Positions 43,701-54,071 of a DNA stretch of 64,000 bases are shown piece after piece. The position numbers and the translations under genes were made by a program. Source of the DNA: Symbiodinium kawagutii (lineage: Eukaryota > Sar > Dinophyceae > Suessiales > Symbiodiniaceae); assembly GCA_009767595.1 (NCBI GenBank), contig VSDK01022108.1:53104-117103 (forward strand). Direction: 5' to 3'. Numbering within the stretch: position 1 is the first letter of the stretch; the number at the start of each line of letters is the position of its first letter. The notes below the pieces were generated by a model that saw nothing but the letters and a program-made list of their open reading frames with translations, was not told the DNA's origin and did not search any database.

Positions 43701-45675
43701 ATGGATGGTGGTAATTAGTTTCATCATTAGTTTGATGATTAATTCGATGAACTTGTTGTTGATTCGTTTGTTGATTAGTTTGATGAGTAGTTAAACTAGT
43801 TTGCACAAACATCTTGCTGGCGCACTTGTCTGTTCTCCATGACTGCCCATGTGCCGTTGGCACCCCGCAGTACATTATATATCATAGAAGTCACCCATTG
43901 TAAGGTCAAGGGCCGCAGGACCCCTGGACGACCCTAGGGCTGGCGAGGTCTACACCGATGGCGACGAAGCAGCCCTGCGCTTGGCTCAGCGCAACGTTCG
44001 CGGTCGATGTCACTTTCGTCGCCTGCGCTTTGGCGACTGCGAGGCGGCTCGGAGGCTTGTCCAGCAGCAAGGTTGACCCGCCCTGTTGGGATGGCTGAAG
44101 CCCGAGGAGATCACAGGGTGAGAGGGCAAAGCCTCTGGTGGTTGATGGGTTGATGCACCAGTATCCACGACGCTGCTCTTGGGTATGTTGGGTATGGCCA
44201 TTCATCATGGGAAAAAACAGAGGGCAAGAGTAAATGAAGATGCGAGTACCTTAGGTTTGACAAAGGTGCATTGCTTATTGATGTGCGGCATTGTCAAGAT
44301 CTAGCACATTGCTGGCTCGGTCATGGGTTGTGAATATCCCAATGTCATGAACATCCCAGTATACATGAACTCATGTGTGTTCGAGTCATCTATCATCACC
44401 TCCTCCATACTAGCTAAACCCATTAATGATCACAAAAGCAGCTGATGAACCAGGTGGTGATTGCAATGGTCTGGTGAAACATCCTCCCCTAGCATACCAC
44501 AAGGTAAGGACCATGGCCCTTGGTGGCTGGCCCCAGGCGCTGGTCCCTAGCAGCTGCTGAGGAAGCTGGTGGAGGAGCTGGGTCCCTTCGGCCACGTGGT
44601 GGGCAGCGACCTGCTCTATGGCCACCAGGCGAGGCCGCACGCCTTGTTGGACACGTTGCAAGCGCTCCAGGAGGCCCAGGAGGAGCCATGGGACGTCTCC
44701 CAACGTGGTCCATCCATCCAAGTCAACGACAGTAGGGGATAGCAGTTGAGGCATGGTGAAGCATCCATAGATCAAGAGATCTCAAGAGCTTTGAGGAGCT
44801 TTATGTTGCATACTGGGCTTTTGTGATTGTTTGAGATTGTTGCGTACTGTCCTTCAACACTCGATTCTGGCGACCGTTGCTTATCATTCTTATCGTCGCC
44901 GGTGGTTGCATCCTCATCATCCTCACATATCCTCACCATCATGATCACCTTCATCATCATCGTCGTTGCTGCGTCCTCATGGTCTTTGTGTCCTCATTGT
45001 TGTTTGTCATTGTTCTTTTTTCGTTTGTTCTCCAGGATGTCGACAGTTGCAGAGCTGCTCCCGTCGCGCCCTTTTTGGTGACACTGGCCATTAAGAATCG
45101 ATGCTGCAACGAGGTGTGAGCTGCAGGTTGTTTCTCAGCCATGCTTGGTATGAATGCATGGTATGATGGTTATCAGAAGTGGGGCACCGTTTGATGCGAG
45201 ATGGGTCACTCTGTCCACAAATATTAACAATACAAGCGTCAGCACACTGCGCATTAGCCAACGAGTATCAAATTTCAACAGTTATGCTTGTTGGGAACAA
45301 CCAACCATGGATATATACAGCTATAATCACCAAGAATTTGGAGGGCGAGTGAGCGACCCTCAAGTACCAATGCGTTCCTTCATTTTGGAACTGCATTGCA
45401 GCTGGCATTGATGGCATAACGCAAATGGATTTAGCGTGATTTAGTCCTGGATACAGCCACCATATGGCTGATGAGCCAGCAGCATCCAGCAGCATGTTCA
45501 GGTGGGTCTCTTCATTGAGGAGGCCCAAAGAAGGAGGATTTGGACCGTGCATTGTGCTGAAACTGGCGCGCTGCCTGACAGCTGCTTGGTGGAGTCATTA
45601 GTGGCTATATTGGCAGTTCGAGCAGTGGAGCCCTGTGAAACGAGACTTCCATCCATTGGGTTTCTAGCAGCTTAA
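40769..45675 (+). CDS. METTL21-type (Methyltransf_16) protein methyltransferase, seven exons
   Basis: Exons 40769-40875, 43095-43211, 43442-43529, 43948-44066, 44562-44694, 45036-45113 and 45502-45675 (TAA). All phases agree; introns 1 and 4 need GC donors (GCGCCC, GCAAGG), the rest GT, all AG acceptors. Domain order matches METTL21-like enzymes, which methylate lysines of chaperones and elongation factors using AdoMet: LELELVTVCGRRLALL, GATGLVLWE/CAWLLADYL (family V-V-W-D...YL), VLELGGGAGLVSAALTELGA (motif I), VYTDGDEAALRLAQRNV (motif II), FGHVVGSDLLYG (D/E-x-x-Y region), FLVTLAIKNRCCNE and FIEEAQRRR. The exact start is uncertain: an ATG at 40712 is in frame, and further 5' exons may exist. 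Intron 1 (2.2 kb) contains the gene at 41078-41908. Target unknown. Confidence 0.78.
41011..41025 (+). other. relic of the dinoflagellate spliced leader
   Basis: GCCGTTTTGGCTCAA matches the 3' part of the conserved dinoflagellate spliced leader (GCCATTTTGGCTCAA) at 14 of 15 bases, including an exact 11-base TTTTGGCTCAA. It lies 53 bases before the ATG of an intronless gene. In dinoflagellates such relics mark genes copied back into the genome from trans-spliced mRNA. I noticed no other exact 11-base match reading the window by eye. Confidence 0.6.
41078..41908 (+). CDS. secreted cysteine-rich protein, unknown, intronless and nested
   Basis: 276 codons in one exon. The first residues (MLVRVVSLAALVAASPLDG) form a signal peptide, with cleavage likely near Ala-Ser. 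The mature part has 14 cysteines spread in pairs (FCAPQADC, CYAGTLC, CSPQC) and a Lys/Glu-rich helical tail, as expected of an extracellular or lumenal disulphide-bonded protein. No named family is recognised. The gene lies entirely within the first recognised intron of the METTL21-type gene, on the same strand, with a spliced-leader-like relic 53 bases upstream. Together these point to insertion of a reverse-transcribed mRNA. The frame is intact, so it is probably functional. There is no obvious A tail right after the stop. Confidence 0.82.
   Translation: MLVRVVSLAALVAASPLDGAWQWIQHNGHDVMDTAQHCMTAATMAGRFQGQCGLIFDPESLASFAAWGLVEYLETANNAMVQELMHSPWVHSAKEKAIHAVSRTNHDSWAQFCAPQADCIAAAPSFNEEYGTCYAGTLCASLHNRLDYDKCKNAMQDFLPKIFRITWDCAHDGDHYCGEEEFHLLLENRECYKEFKMHSIMLRPCSPQCVNLWERLERERPTCMKLLEKKTKEEFEIKQQLIHQLASAFKDHAVPEVTSMASFSEVCLSGRKHFVV
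42058..42693 (+). CDS. hypothetical ORF, 211 aa, in the same intron
   Basis: ATG to TGA uninterrupted. The first half reads SVFEFEYLSETSNES and GLITNADFDFQYGGWWS. From about 42300 the next frame (YDTRQGFNARNVLQSMARAA, 42300-42497) and from 42443 the third (PQFLLRMISTEFKHTEITET) look at least as protein-like, so the region may be a decayed coding sequence with frameshifts. No family recognised. Confidence 0.27.
   Translation: MKAVICLRQQLRKVSPTIPDPTWAYTLPASLWESVFEFEYLSETSNESTSGCTYLVYTYGHAQSLNGLITNADFDFQYGGWWSVSPRQGCCSCVMIRGKASMPGMSCNQWQEPLVLSAAYGRNPRKLIVVSVQHPIYLATAKASSSPSCANPAIFAKDDLHRIQAHRNHRNLFESICISTWGDLWSFVSCSRLIRSNLAACRSMLTNQHSG
42880..43060. repeat. CCAACC-type low-complexity block
   Basis: A run of CCAACCAA, CCCAACC and ACCGACC words directly before the second exon of the METTL21-type gene. 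Similar blocks recur in other introns (33655-33850, 43320-43435), and the complementary TGGTTG form elsewhere. Confidence 0.85.
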
Positions 45676-45760
45676 CATGGAAGAAAACAGCAGCAAGGAT
45701 TCTTAATGATGTTAGTCCTAAACCTGATATATATGATAGAAATCCTTAACATGATAGAAA

Positions 45761-46131
45761 ATGACAGAAATCTTCAACATGAATCTGCTTCCCAAGGATT
45801 TCAAAGAGAGGCAGATGAGTTCTACGGTCTTCCTGGTCGCCCATCTTTCTGCGTGGTCCACTTGCGCGTCGTTTCATCGTGCTGCAATGCAGCTGAGTGA
45901 CTTAGATATACTGAGATCCAAAGTGAAACCGCGATTTAAGCAGCTGTTTTGATGCAACAAAATGCTAATCAGGATCATTCATTGGTGGGGCCTCCAAAGA
46001 TCAAAGGATATCACAGATTCAAGTTGTTCCTTGCGCGTGAGTTCTCAGTGAGGTCGTCCGAACCTTGCAGCAAGAGGCCCCGTTTGGGCAGTGACGCTTC
46101 GCTTTCCCATGGCAGAGCTCGGAAAGTGTGA
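45761..46131 (+). CDS. two small ORFs, unknown
   Basis: 45761-45952 (63 codons, MTEIFNMNLLPKDFKE) and, beginning four bases before its end, 45949-46131 (60 codons, with PPKIKGYHRFKLFLAREF and a basic tail). Neither is recognised. They sit just after the stop of the METTL21-type gene and could be its 3' untranslated region. Confidence 0.2.
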
Positions 46132-46548
46132 GACAGCCCTGGCTGATCCCCATCCACGCAGAAACAGCAAAGGTTCGGAAACGCTCTTGGATTTAAATTC
46201 ATGAGATTGTCGCAAAGTCTTCGACAAGCTTCGTGAAGTTTGGATGTTTCCTGCACCATTTGCCACGATTAAAAAGTGCCTTGCTGTTTTTGCCAAATTT
46301 CCATATATCATATCATATCCCTATGAGTTTCATCTACTGTACTATTGTTGCCCTATGCTCACATTTCGGTGGCCGTGATGAATCCGCCCATGCGCCTGTT
46401 GCTGGCTGCTTGAAGATGCCGCGGCTGCATTTTTGGCATCGCAGCCGATGGCTCGGCATTAGAGCAGGAACTCATGGACGGGCAACGGACAGCAAGAATC
46501 ATCCGTTGGCGTTGGCTCTGCACAAGATAGCTACAGCTAGACCTGCAA

Positions 46549-46835
46549 CAAAAGCAGCAGCAGCAACAACAACAACAACAACAGCAGCAGCAACAACAAC
46601 AACAACAACAGCAGCAGCAACAACAACAACAACAACATTAACAACAACAGCAACAGCAACAACAGCAAGAACAAGAACAAGAACAACAACGAGAACAAGA
46701 ACTACAATGGCTTTACAAAGATATTTCTACTGCTGCTAGTGCGGCTACTGCTACTGCGACTCCTACTGCTACTATTTTGCTGCATTATCAGCATCATCAG
46801 CAGCGCCATCATCATTATCATCATCATCATCCAGA
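46549..46835. repeat. compound (CAR)n-(CTR)n-(CAT)n microsatellite
   Basis: CAG/CAA units (46549-46690), then GCTACTGCT units, then CATCAT units (46785-46835). All frames stay open over much of it, giving poly-Thr, poly-Asn/Ser or poly-Gln readings, so frames here mean little. Confidence 0.9.
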
Positions 46836-47100
46836 CTGGGGGTCCATTGCTCAACCAGTATGAGTGATGTTCCTGGAGATTGGTTTCCAGATTGCAGAAG
46901 CCCATGACCAGAAAGCCTTGACAAACTGACCCAGCTGTTGACTGACTAAGGTGGTGCCCAGATTGACTAAGCTGCATTCTTCAGAAAACACCAGCTGATG
47001 TACGTTTTGCATTGTTCACCCGGACTATTTTCCAATGTCTTTTGCCCCGCACAAGCGTAGCAGCTGCAATAGTGATGTTTCCTACCATCCCCTGATCCTT

Positions 47101-47319
47101 TCAATGCCTTGGCCTCATGGCCACATTGCTGCTTCGTCTCTCTTGGCGGGACTGCCACTGGCCACAGCTTGGCTGGAATGTCCCAAGGAGTTTGCAGAGG
47201 CCAAGCCCAGTGGGTTTGCTTGCGCCCACTTTGATGACTTTGTTGTTGGCGTTTTTGCTGTTGCTGCTACTTCTCTTGTCATCGTCGCCGTTGTTGTTGC
47301 ACTGCGCTGCTGCTGTTAA
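47101..47319 (+). CDS. small ORF with signal peptide and membrane anchor
   Basis: An ATG frame (in-frame earlier ATG at 47035) with an N-terminal hydrophobic stretch (HIAASSLLAGLPLATAWL), a short middle part with CPKEFAEAKPSGFACAHF and a C-terminal membrane segment (VVGVFAVAATSLVIVAVVVA) ending RCCC before TAA. The architecture is sensible for a small membrane protein. The sequence gap follows 60 bases after the stop. The next frame is also open and Leu-rich. Confidence 0.3.
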   Translation, partial: SMPWPHGHIAASSLLAGLPLATAWLECPKEFAEAKPSGFACAHFDDFVVGVFAVAATSLVIVAVVVALRCCC

Positions 47320-47378
47320 CTGTTTTGGAGCATGTGGGATACTCTGCAGTTGCTGGGTTCCGGGAGCAGGCATGCGGC

Positions 47379-47411
47379 NNNNNNNNNNNNNNNNNNNNNN
47401 NNNNNNNNNNN
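47379..47411. other. assembly gap (33 N)
   Basis: Thirty-three N. The bases on each side are near-copies (CAGGCATGCGGC before, CAGGAATGCGGC after), so the gap probably hides a short tandem repeat. Confidence 0.98.
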
Positions 47412-47908
47412 CAGGAATGCGGCGGTATTTCCTTTCCAGGTATGATGATATGACAAGCACGGAAAGCAATGATGAACCAATGTTCACACATCCAGGGGTT
47501 TTCTAAATCGTTTCTAGGTTAGCCAGCCCGGTTATTCATATAAACACCCATGATTTTTCAATTCTTTTATGATCTTTTATGATTTTCTATACATTTTTCT
47601 ATGATTTTCCAGGGTTATTCACAAAAGGCTACATGGAATTAGCCAAAAAGTGAATGGCTCTTTTCTATGGTTCACAATCCTTTCCATGGTTGGCTAATGA
47701 TTGTTTCTATGGTTCTATGGTAAAGTGTTTCTATGGTGTAAACAAAATTAAACTACTCAACCAGTTTTCACAATCAATCAACCACTAGTTAACCATCATT
47801 AACCATTATAAACCACTAATAACCACTAGGTAACCATAGGTTAAGACCACCAACCAGTGATGGTTATTCCAAAACCCATCATTCCCCAAGCACCTCCGCT
47901 GCCTCCAG

Positions 47909-48905
47909 GTGGCCCAGCAGCGCGCTGCCGTGCGCCCGCGGCCGCCTGCAGAGCGGCCGGGCGAGCGCGGCCTGCAGCGACTGGGACACCGCGTCGTGGA
48001 TTTGAGGCGCGGGTGGCAGGGCGGTCCACAGCTGCTAAGGACGATGGCTTGTTATGGTGAACTGTGGTTAATTGATGGTGGATGATGGCTAGATAATGGC
48101 GGATGATGATTACAAGTGTGGTGAATGATGATGGATGAGAATGGCTAGATAATGGTGGATGATAATGGTGGATGATGATTATAACTATGGCTCATGATGG
48201 TCAACCATGGTTATAATGATAGTGGGTGATTTTTTCTGATGGTTGCTGATGGCTAAATCAATCTGAATTATGCTAAATCTTTTTAGTGCTGGCCAATGGT
48301 GGCTGCTTACTCCCGAAGGTTGGTGATGGCCAATGCTGGCAAACCATTTATATGTCCGGAGCACCGGAATGTCACAATTTGGACCATCGATCACTATGGG
48401 CAGCCGGTCAATGAACCATGGAACATCATGAATCCCTGACAGTCAATCCAATTAGTTCGATCATCGATGGGAACACCTTTTCGGGTTCAATTCGTTCATT
48501 GTAGTGCGTTATTTGAAGCATATAGGGACGGCACAGTAGGGACCCGGGATCTCTTGTAAGTGGGAGTAAATCTATAAACGCACGGTTCACTAGTGGGTTG
48601 GTTGATTTCACATTGTGTCCCCTCCCCTTCAACCCCTTTCATGTACAAACCAGAATTGACGTGAATTGACAGCCTGTACACTTTAGACTTTAGAAGACAT
48701 AAAGTAAGCAAACATTGATTAAAGGGTTTCAATTGTTCCATGCTAAAGAAGATGACATGTTGAGGGTGCTCACATGTCCAGGTGCCCCTTCACTTGGCAT
48801 CACTTGGCTGCCGCCAGGCACACCTTCGAGTTCCTTTCGAACGGTGCTAGCTTCGTAAGGCGCGGCTGTGGCTTTGCTGACCTGGAAGACCTCGACGTGT
48901 CTTGA
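47909..48905 (+). CDS. two phase-compatible exons, unknown product
   Basis: 47909-48015 follows GCCTCCAG and reads VAQQRAAVRPRPPAERPG and LQRLGHRVVDLRRGW, then a GC donor (GCAGGG). 48782-48905 follows ATGTCCAG, completes a Trp codon and reads CPFTWHHLAAARHTFEFL and GCGFADLEDLDVS to TGA. The intron between (766 bases) is ATGGTGGATGATGG-type low-complexity DNA. A GTGTCT donor at 48897 could extend the gene. No family recognised; the GC-rich first exon is open in all three frames. Confidence 0.33.
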
Positions 48906-49193
48906 TTCTGGAGGTTGTTCTACTTGATTTGGGCGTGATCTTTGAGCATCTTTGCACAATTTTTGGCTTTGAACATGCATTAAGATGGTTTGTTGAGAGA
49001 ATGGTTGTTAGTTTGGTTGCTTGTTTGCCGCTGAGTGAAATTTTGCAGGCACTAATCGCAGCAGGGCCGCTGCATTCACTACATGTTTTGCGCGTTCGAA
49101 CTCATTTGACATCATCACGTCATACCCAATGGCTGCAGATGATTTTCAGGCATCGAGCTGCCACGTTTCTGCTCACGCTTGATGTCTGACCAG

Positions 49194-49296
49194 GCTGCAC
49201 TTAGAGGACTTCCAGTGGATTCGAGGCGCTGGGATGGTCGCTGCCGGGTCTGGGTTTCTGCTGATTCCTCATGTGATCAACCCAGCAACTACATAG
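49194..49296 (+). CDS. exon-like segment, unknown
   Basis: After TGACCAG. It reads LHLEDFQWIRGAGMVAAG then FLLIPHVINPATT to TAG. An alternative frame is also open. A preceding segment at about 49050-49180 (after TTTGCAG) is open in two frames. Confidence 0.25.
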
Positions 49297-49764
49297 TAAA
49301 CCAGGTTTAGTGGATGGCCACGCTGACTGACGCGTTGTTAATTTGCACAAATCAAGCCCGCTTGTTGCATCATGGTGAGTTCTGATAAGGACAGTTTTGC
49401 GTAGTTGGCACTGCCAAGGATGCGATAAGCAACAGAAACAATGTCGATGGCCGTGCATCTTTTATGAACCAGATGGTTTAGTCATTAATATGATATGTGT
49501 GTTATCCATTGGTAGTTGCTAATGATGGTTCAATATGGTTCAACGGAGCAATACCAGCTTGCCTTTAATGACTACCAATGACCATCATTAGCAACTACCA
49601 TCACTAGTTGACAAATCAGAGTACCTTTGAAAAAACATGTGTACATACTGTATATATCCATGACACATATCATATTACAGTAGTTAATTACTAGTGATTG
49701 GCAGCTACGAACGGTTGCCTTCACTGCACAGTGATGGTCCATCGGTAGTTGGGAGCATCTCCAG

Positions 49765-49887
49765 GTGCCGCTGCTGAACTTCGCCATGACTTTGATGATC
49801 TGCTGCAGGGTCGGCTGGGTGGAAAGATCTGCCTGGCGGTGGATGCGGCTTGGTGGCTACGGGGGATGCTATGGTGGGCAAGGGATG
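49765..49887 (+). CDS. exon-like segment with XPG-N-like motif
   Basis: After CATCTCCAG. It reads ELRHDFDDLLQGRLGGKICL followed by AVDAAWWLRG. The pattern L-x-G-K-x-x-A-V-D-x-x-x-W-L is that of the N-terminal motif of FEN1/XPG/EXO1-type nucleases (first catalytic Asp). The MG(V/I)xGLW start and the VFVFDG motif that should follow were not found nearby, so the assignment is weak. The donor is not defined and the frame closes with TAA. Confidence 0.28.
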
Positions 49888-50075
49888 GCTAATGATGGCT
49901 AGGGATGGCTAGGGATGGCTAAGCAGCTGCCCCCCATGGTCAACCGAGCCATTGACATGGAGCATTTGGTAATCTTACTCTTTAGAACTGACGGCAAAAT
50001 GATCATATCAAGTCAAAAGACCAGCATCTAGCAGCATAGTCATGGGAGGGTACTACAGTTTGTTTTGGTGCCGTG

Positions 50076-50288
50076 AGGGTGTCCACTTTGTGGCCTACCA
50101 TGGCTTACCACAGTTGGAGGTCCCTTCAGCGCACCGCCTGAGGATGTCTTGTCCCGGAACTGGGACTGGGTCGCGTCGCCGGACCGGCTACAGCAACTGC
50201 GGTGTCTCGGCTGGGTCCAGCCTGAAGCATATATGTTTACTTTCCTCAAAGCGACAAAGTTCCCCAGGTCTCTTGGGAACCATTGAGA
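50076..50288 (+). CDS. exon-like segment, unknown
   Basis: An open frame without ATG: VGGPFSAPPEDVLSRNWDW, SPDRLQQLRCLGWVQPEAY, MFTFLKATKFPRS, to TGA. It has a Trp-rich, well-mixed composition. The overlapping ATG frame (MGGYYSLFWCREG) is less convincing. No family recognised. Confidence 0.35.
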
Positions 50289-50321
50289 TCCATTGAATCA
50301 TTGAGCTGAATTGATCTGTAA

Positions 50322-50391
50322 GAGGAGCAGTTGCCACCTGCGGCGGGTTGTGGAAAGGAGCAGTTGCTACCTGCGGCGGGTTGTGGGAAAT
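50322..50391. repeat. tandem duplication, 35-bp unit
   Basis: GGAGCAGTTGCCACCTGCGG with the following GCGGGTTGTGG is repeated once, with one base changed. Confidence 0.9.
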
Positions 50392-50405
50392 GACATCCAT
50401 TGCAG

Positions 50406-50670
50406 GGCTGGGATGGTCCCCTTCATGAGGGCCAACCTTCTCAGGACTCAAAGAACGGAGCTGGTACGGGAGCTGCTGTCCCTGAACCCGGCTGCAGGAG
50501 TCTTTTGCAACAGGCCACCAGTCAGCAGCGAAAGACCACCTGAGTGCATCATGGGGTTGTTTTTTTTTTTGTTGTTGGCCAAGGGTGGCTTGACTCAAGT
50601 TTTTTCCTGTTCTTTGGCTGGGACGATTCCGACAAATCGGACTCATGCTTTTTTGAACAGGTATTTGTAG
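50406..50670 (+). CDS. exon-like segment, unknown
   Basis: After CCATTGCAG. It reads GMVPFMRANLLRTQRTELV then RELLSLNPAAGVFCNRPPVS and a hydrophobic run (GLFFFLLLAKGG) to TAG. The poly-T at 50559-50570 encodes the Phe run, so the exon may really end before it. Product unknown. Confidence 0.35.
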
Positions 50671-51019
50671 TTGAAAGCAAAAACGGCGGTGAAAAACGCT
50701 CCCAAATCTGTTGAATGTTGCCAGCAGAAACTTCTGGCAGTACTTAGATTGGCTTAGTAACGTAACATTATCCCGCTGCCGAAGTAATAACCATGGCTAT
50801 CAAGTTGGTACCATGCGATAGCCTAAATCCTCACATGTGTTCACCATGGCCAACAACATTAGATGTTGTACCAGTGCAATCATGGCAGCGCCAGGCAAGT
50901 GGTGGAGTCGACTGCTTGGCACCGGAAGAAGCTCAGTTGGCATCAGCCTCCCCCACTGTGACTGGGGGGTGCAATCGCAACGGCACCTACTTAGTGCACA
51001 CAGATAGCGTTTATTTGTC

Positions 51020-51250
51020 ATGAGTAAGTCATTTCAGAATGCCATGATTGCTGCTGCTACCAATAGTTTATTGGTGACTGGCGTTCTTTGTGCTGCGTAT
51101 GTACTTTTTCCATCACCAAAAAATGACGCCTATGTCAGGAAAGCCTCCAAGTTTGAACTGCAAGAACTTTGGATGCGGTTTTTTGCAGAGAAGAAGGCAT
51201 ACAAGGGTCAGGAATGGGATAGCATGATATCGGAGCATTTTGAAATTTAG
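51020..51250 (+). CDS. small membrane protein, 76 aa, hypothetical
   Basis: ATG to TAG. One membrane segment near the N-terminus (TNSLLVTGVLCAAYVLF) is followed by a charged helical tail (FELQELWMRFFAEKKAYKG, EWDSMISEHFEI). The layout, short N-terminus then anchor then charged tail, is that of a small single-pass protein such as an organelle subunit. No family recognised. Confidence 0.38.
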   Translation: MSKSFQNAMIAAATNSLLVTGVLCAAYVLFPSPKNDAYVRKASKFELQELWMRFFAEKKAYKGQEWDSMISEHFEI

Positions 51251-51782
51251 GGATTGCACAATTTGGTGATCCTTTGGACCTCCCCGGATCTTTTCTCGAA
51301 GTTCCTTGCCATGCCGGACAGTTCGCGAGTTGTAGGTTTGGTCTTAGGGCAGCATGTGGGTCGTTGGAAAAGTCACCTTCACCGCCAGGTGGTTGCGTTT
51401 TTGGGAGCCTCAGTGGCATTGGAGTGGGAGTGTTGCGCCAAGCTGCCCAGGATTCAAATGTAGTCATGAGGCATAGCGGAGGGTTAAAGGGAGGGCCACC
51501 AATGACATCTCTAGGAAGACATTTGGAATGGTGGTTCATGTGCCACATGTGCTTCAAGACTGTGTCTTTCAACCAACCTGGAATGAGTGAATTAGTTTGA
51601 GAACCAACTGCGTACGAGGAAAAGAATCACAGCTCTGCAAAGCCGAGAGTACTCAGTTGCCAGGCTTTTTAACGCTTGTAGGACCCAAGCTTATGCCTAT
51701 TAGCCTATTGTTCAATTTCGACAGTATTGATTCTCCTGACAGACCAATCTACTTGGTGCAATCACAGATTGCCCGTGTCTAA

Positions 51783-52310
51783 ATAGAAGCAACTGGCAGT
51801 TTTGATCTTTCAAGATATTGCCCCACCTGGAATAATCTACCAATTTGATCAACATGTTTTGGGGATGGATAAAACCGCCGACCTGCAGTAGCAGTTGCTG
51901 GCTATTGCTGCTTGTTATCTCCTAGGTCCTATGCATTGTTGATGCGTCGAATCGTATAGCAACCATTCACCACTATCAACCAATTCTGTTGGCTATGGTC
52001 GCTTGAAATCTTGTTATAGAGTCAGAGCACCTACATCAGCATATCGTTCCAACAAGTAGTTACTATATGGTATTAAGGATCAAGATGGCCATGCCGAGCC
52101 CAGGCGATCAGTTTGATGCTGCAGGAGACTTGGAGGTAGAGTGGTACCAGGGGTGAAGCAATGGTGGCTGATAGTGAGCCTTTGTGGTGGCGGTTAGTGG
52201 TGAAGGCAATGTTGCATGGTGGCTATTAATGGTTGAAGGCAGTTGATGGATAATAGAACTGATGGCGACGTAATGATGGGTAACTCTTGTCCAAGGATAG
52301 CTAACGGTTG

Positions 52311-52355
<45 letters not shown>

Positions 52356-52680
52356 TGATGGATTATGGATGATGGATGATGGATGATGGATGACGATGAT
52401 GATGATGATGGATAATGATCATTCAATCACTGTATATGGTTGATACCTTAGGAATGATGCTTAGTAGTGGTTTTGCTTGAAACTAGTTGGTAATTCATTG
52501 AGATTGTGAATCACCAAAGAGGTGATTGGTAATGTTATTTGATCACCCAACTGTCAATGAATTCAGTGGCCAACTAGTACCCTACTCTTGCCACTTATTA
52601 AAAAAACTAGTGCAAACAACTACATATTCAACAACTAAGTTCACTAATCAAAAGTAGTAGCAATAGCTCACGGCCATGCT
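51783..52680. other. non-coding, low complexity
   Basis: No gene seen. It contains GGTGGCTGATAGTGA-type words and a long (GAT)n/(GGAT)n array at 52313-52415. Confidence 0.6.
52313..52415. repeat. (GAT)n / (GGATGAT)n microsatellite
   Basis: Fourteen or so uninterrupted GAT units followed by GGATGAT units and a second short GAT run. Confidence 0.95.
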
Positions 52681-52870
52681 CAATAGCACCATGGACCCCT
52701 TCGGATCGTGCACAATGCTTCATGTTGCCCAGGGCTTGGTCAACTGCACAGCTGCACTAACGGCTGCCAGGTTTTGCTTCAGAGGGCCCAGACTGCAGCT
52801 GCGCGCTACGTGTCCTCAGATGAACTAAAGGACGGCCTGTCAGGCGCTTCAGACTGGCACGGAGCCTGGG
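52678..52870 (+). CDS. exon-like segment, unknown
   Basis: An ATG frame MLNSTMDPFGSCTMLHVAQG then LVNCTAALTAA, with Cys-rich early composition. After about 52770 another frame (RAQTAAARYVSSDELKDGL, SDWHGAW before GTCAGT) looks better. Either a splice or frame change occurs near GTTTTGCTTCAG, or only one part is coding. Confidence 0.25.
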
Positions 52871-53238
52871 TCAGTTGGTTGGGGGGTTGGATTTGCACAT
52901 ATGGTAATATACATATGTACGCAGAGAGAGGCTACAGGAAGATGTTTGTCTTTTTGCTTGCTGTTATGTTATTTTTTTGCTCCGTCAACCAATGATGAAG
53001 CACCATCAACCATGAACAGTCAACCTGTTCGACCCTTAGTCACCTACCTTTTAAAAGATCAACCTCATCAACCATCATTAACCAACCACTATCCAATTTT
53101 TAACCAACCATTCATCATCAATTAAGATGATTAAGATTTATGAACTAACCATCCACCAGCCCTGAACCAACCCCCAAGAATCATTAACCTTCACCTCACC
53201 AGCCGGTCACCAACCCCCACCCATTGGCCACTTCCCAG

Positions 53239-53382
53239 CTGGATCCAGGCGTCCTGTCCCAGCTCCGCAACGACGCCGTCGGCTTCGACGTGGCGCTGCT
53301 CTTGGGCTTCCAAGCACCGCTGGGCGCCTTGCTGAGCGCCGGCCTGGAGCGCTGGGGGATGACCGGCGGATGGCTGGGCTAA
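53239..53382 (+). CDS. exon-like segment, unknown
   Basis: After CTTCCCAG. It reads LDPGVLSQLRNDAVGFDVAL then LLGFQAPLGALLSAGLERWG to TAA. GC-rich third positions and an open frame against closed or poor alternatives make it one of the better isolated exons. Possibly a hydrophobic helix. No family recognised. Confidence 0.38.
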   Translation: MDPGVLSQLRNDAVGFDVALLLGFQAPLGALLSAGLERWGMTGGWLG

Positions 53383-54071
53383 CAGGTGACCCAACCGGGA
53401 AGGAACCGTTGAGCTTGGCCATGAACATCCATTGATGCGTGAGTTGACCATCAACTATAGCCATTGCTAGTTTGATGGTCGACTTTGATGATTTCTTTTT
53501 TTGTTTTCAACGGTGGGGGTGGCAAAAATATTGACAAAGTAGAGGACTGAGTGACGTGTTCGCACAAGTTCTGACACTTGGCTGCGCCTTCAATCCGGTG
53601 AACAACTCTGCGGTTTTCTTATCAACATATTGTATTGGCATGTCCGGTTCCAATCTATGTACCTCCTCTTTTTGAGTGGGTGAGGACTGCGCTATCCAAG
53701 CCATTGACGGCGGCATGATGAACGTGGGCCCAGCTGGATGGAAATCGCGTCTTGGGCGAAATCAAAAATAAGCTTTTGGACTTAAAGATACTTGATTAAA
53801 GTAGGTAGGCGGCCTTATTTGATATGCTGCCCACGTCACTAAGTGTCGACAGATTGTGTTCAGCGTTTTTGTGTGCAAAATTCTAAGATTTTTGAGCAAA
53901 TGCAGTGAGCACTGGCGATTTTTTGTAGTTGTGGTGGTGGTGGTTGCTGTCTTGGTTGCCCTTGTTGCTCCTAACATATCGCCGTCCTTCCACGCTCACC
54001 AGCCACCGTCCACAGTGCCCTGCACAGGCATCCGCACCCTGCCCTGTTGAAATCCATCAGCGGGGCTGGCG

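Noticed and set aside
46233-46739. 168-codon frame ending in poly-Thr/Ala
   Set aside because: More than half is CAA/CAG microsatellite, which is open in several frames; no domain before it.
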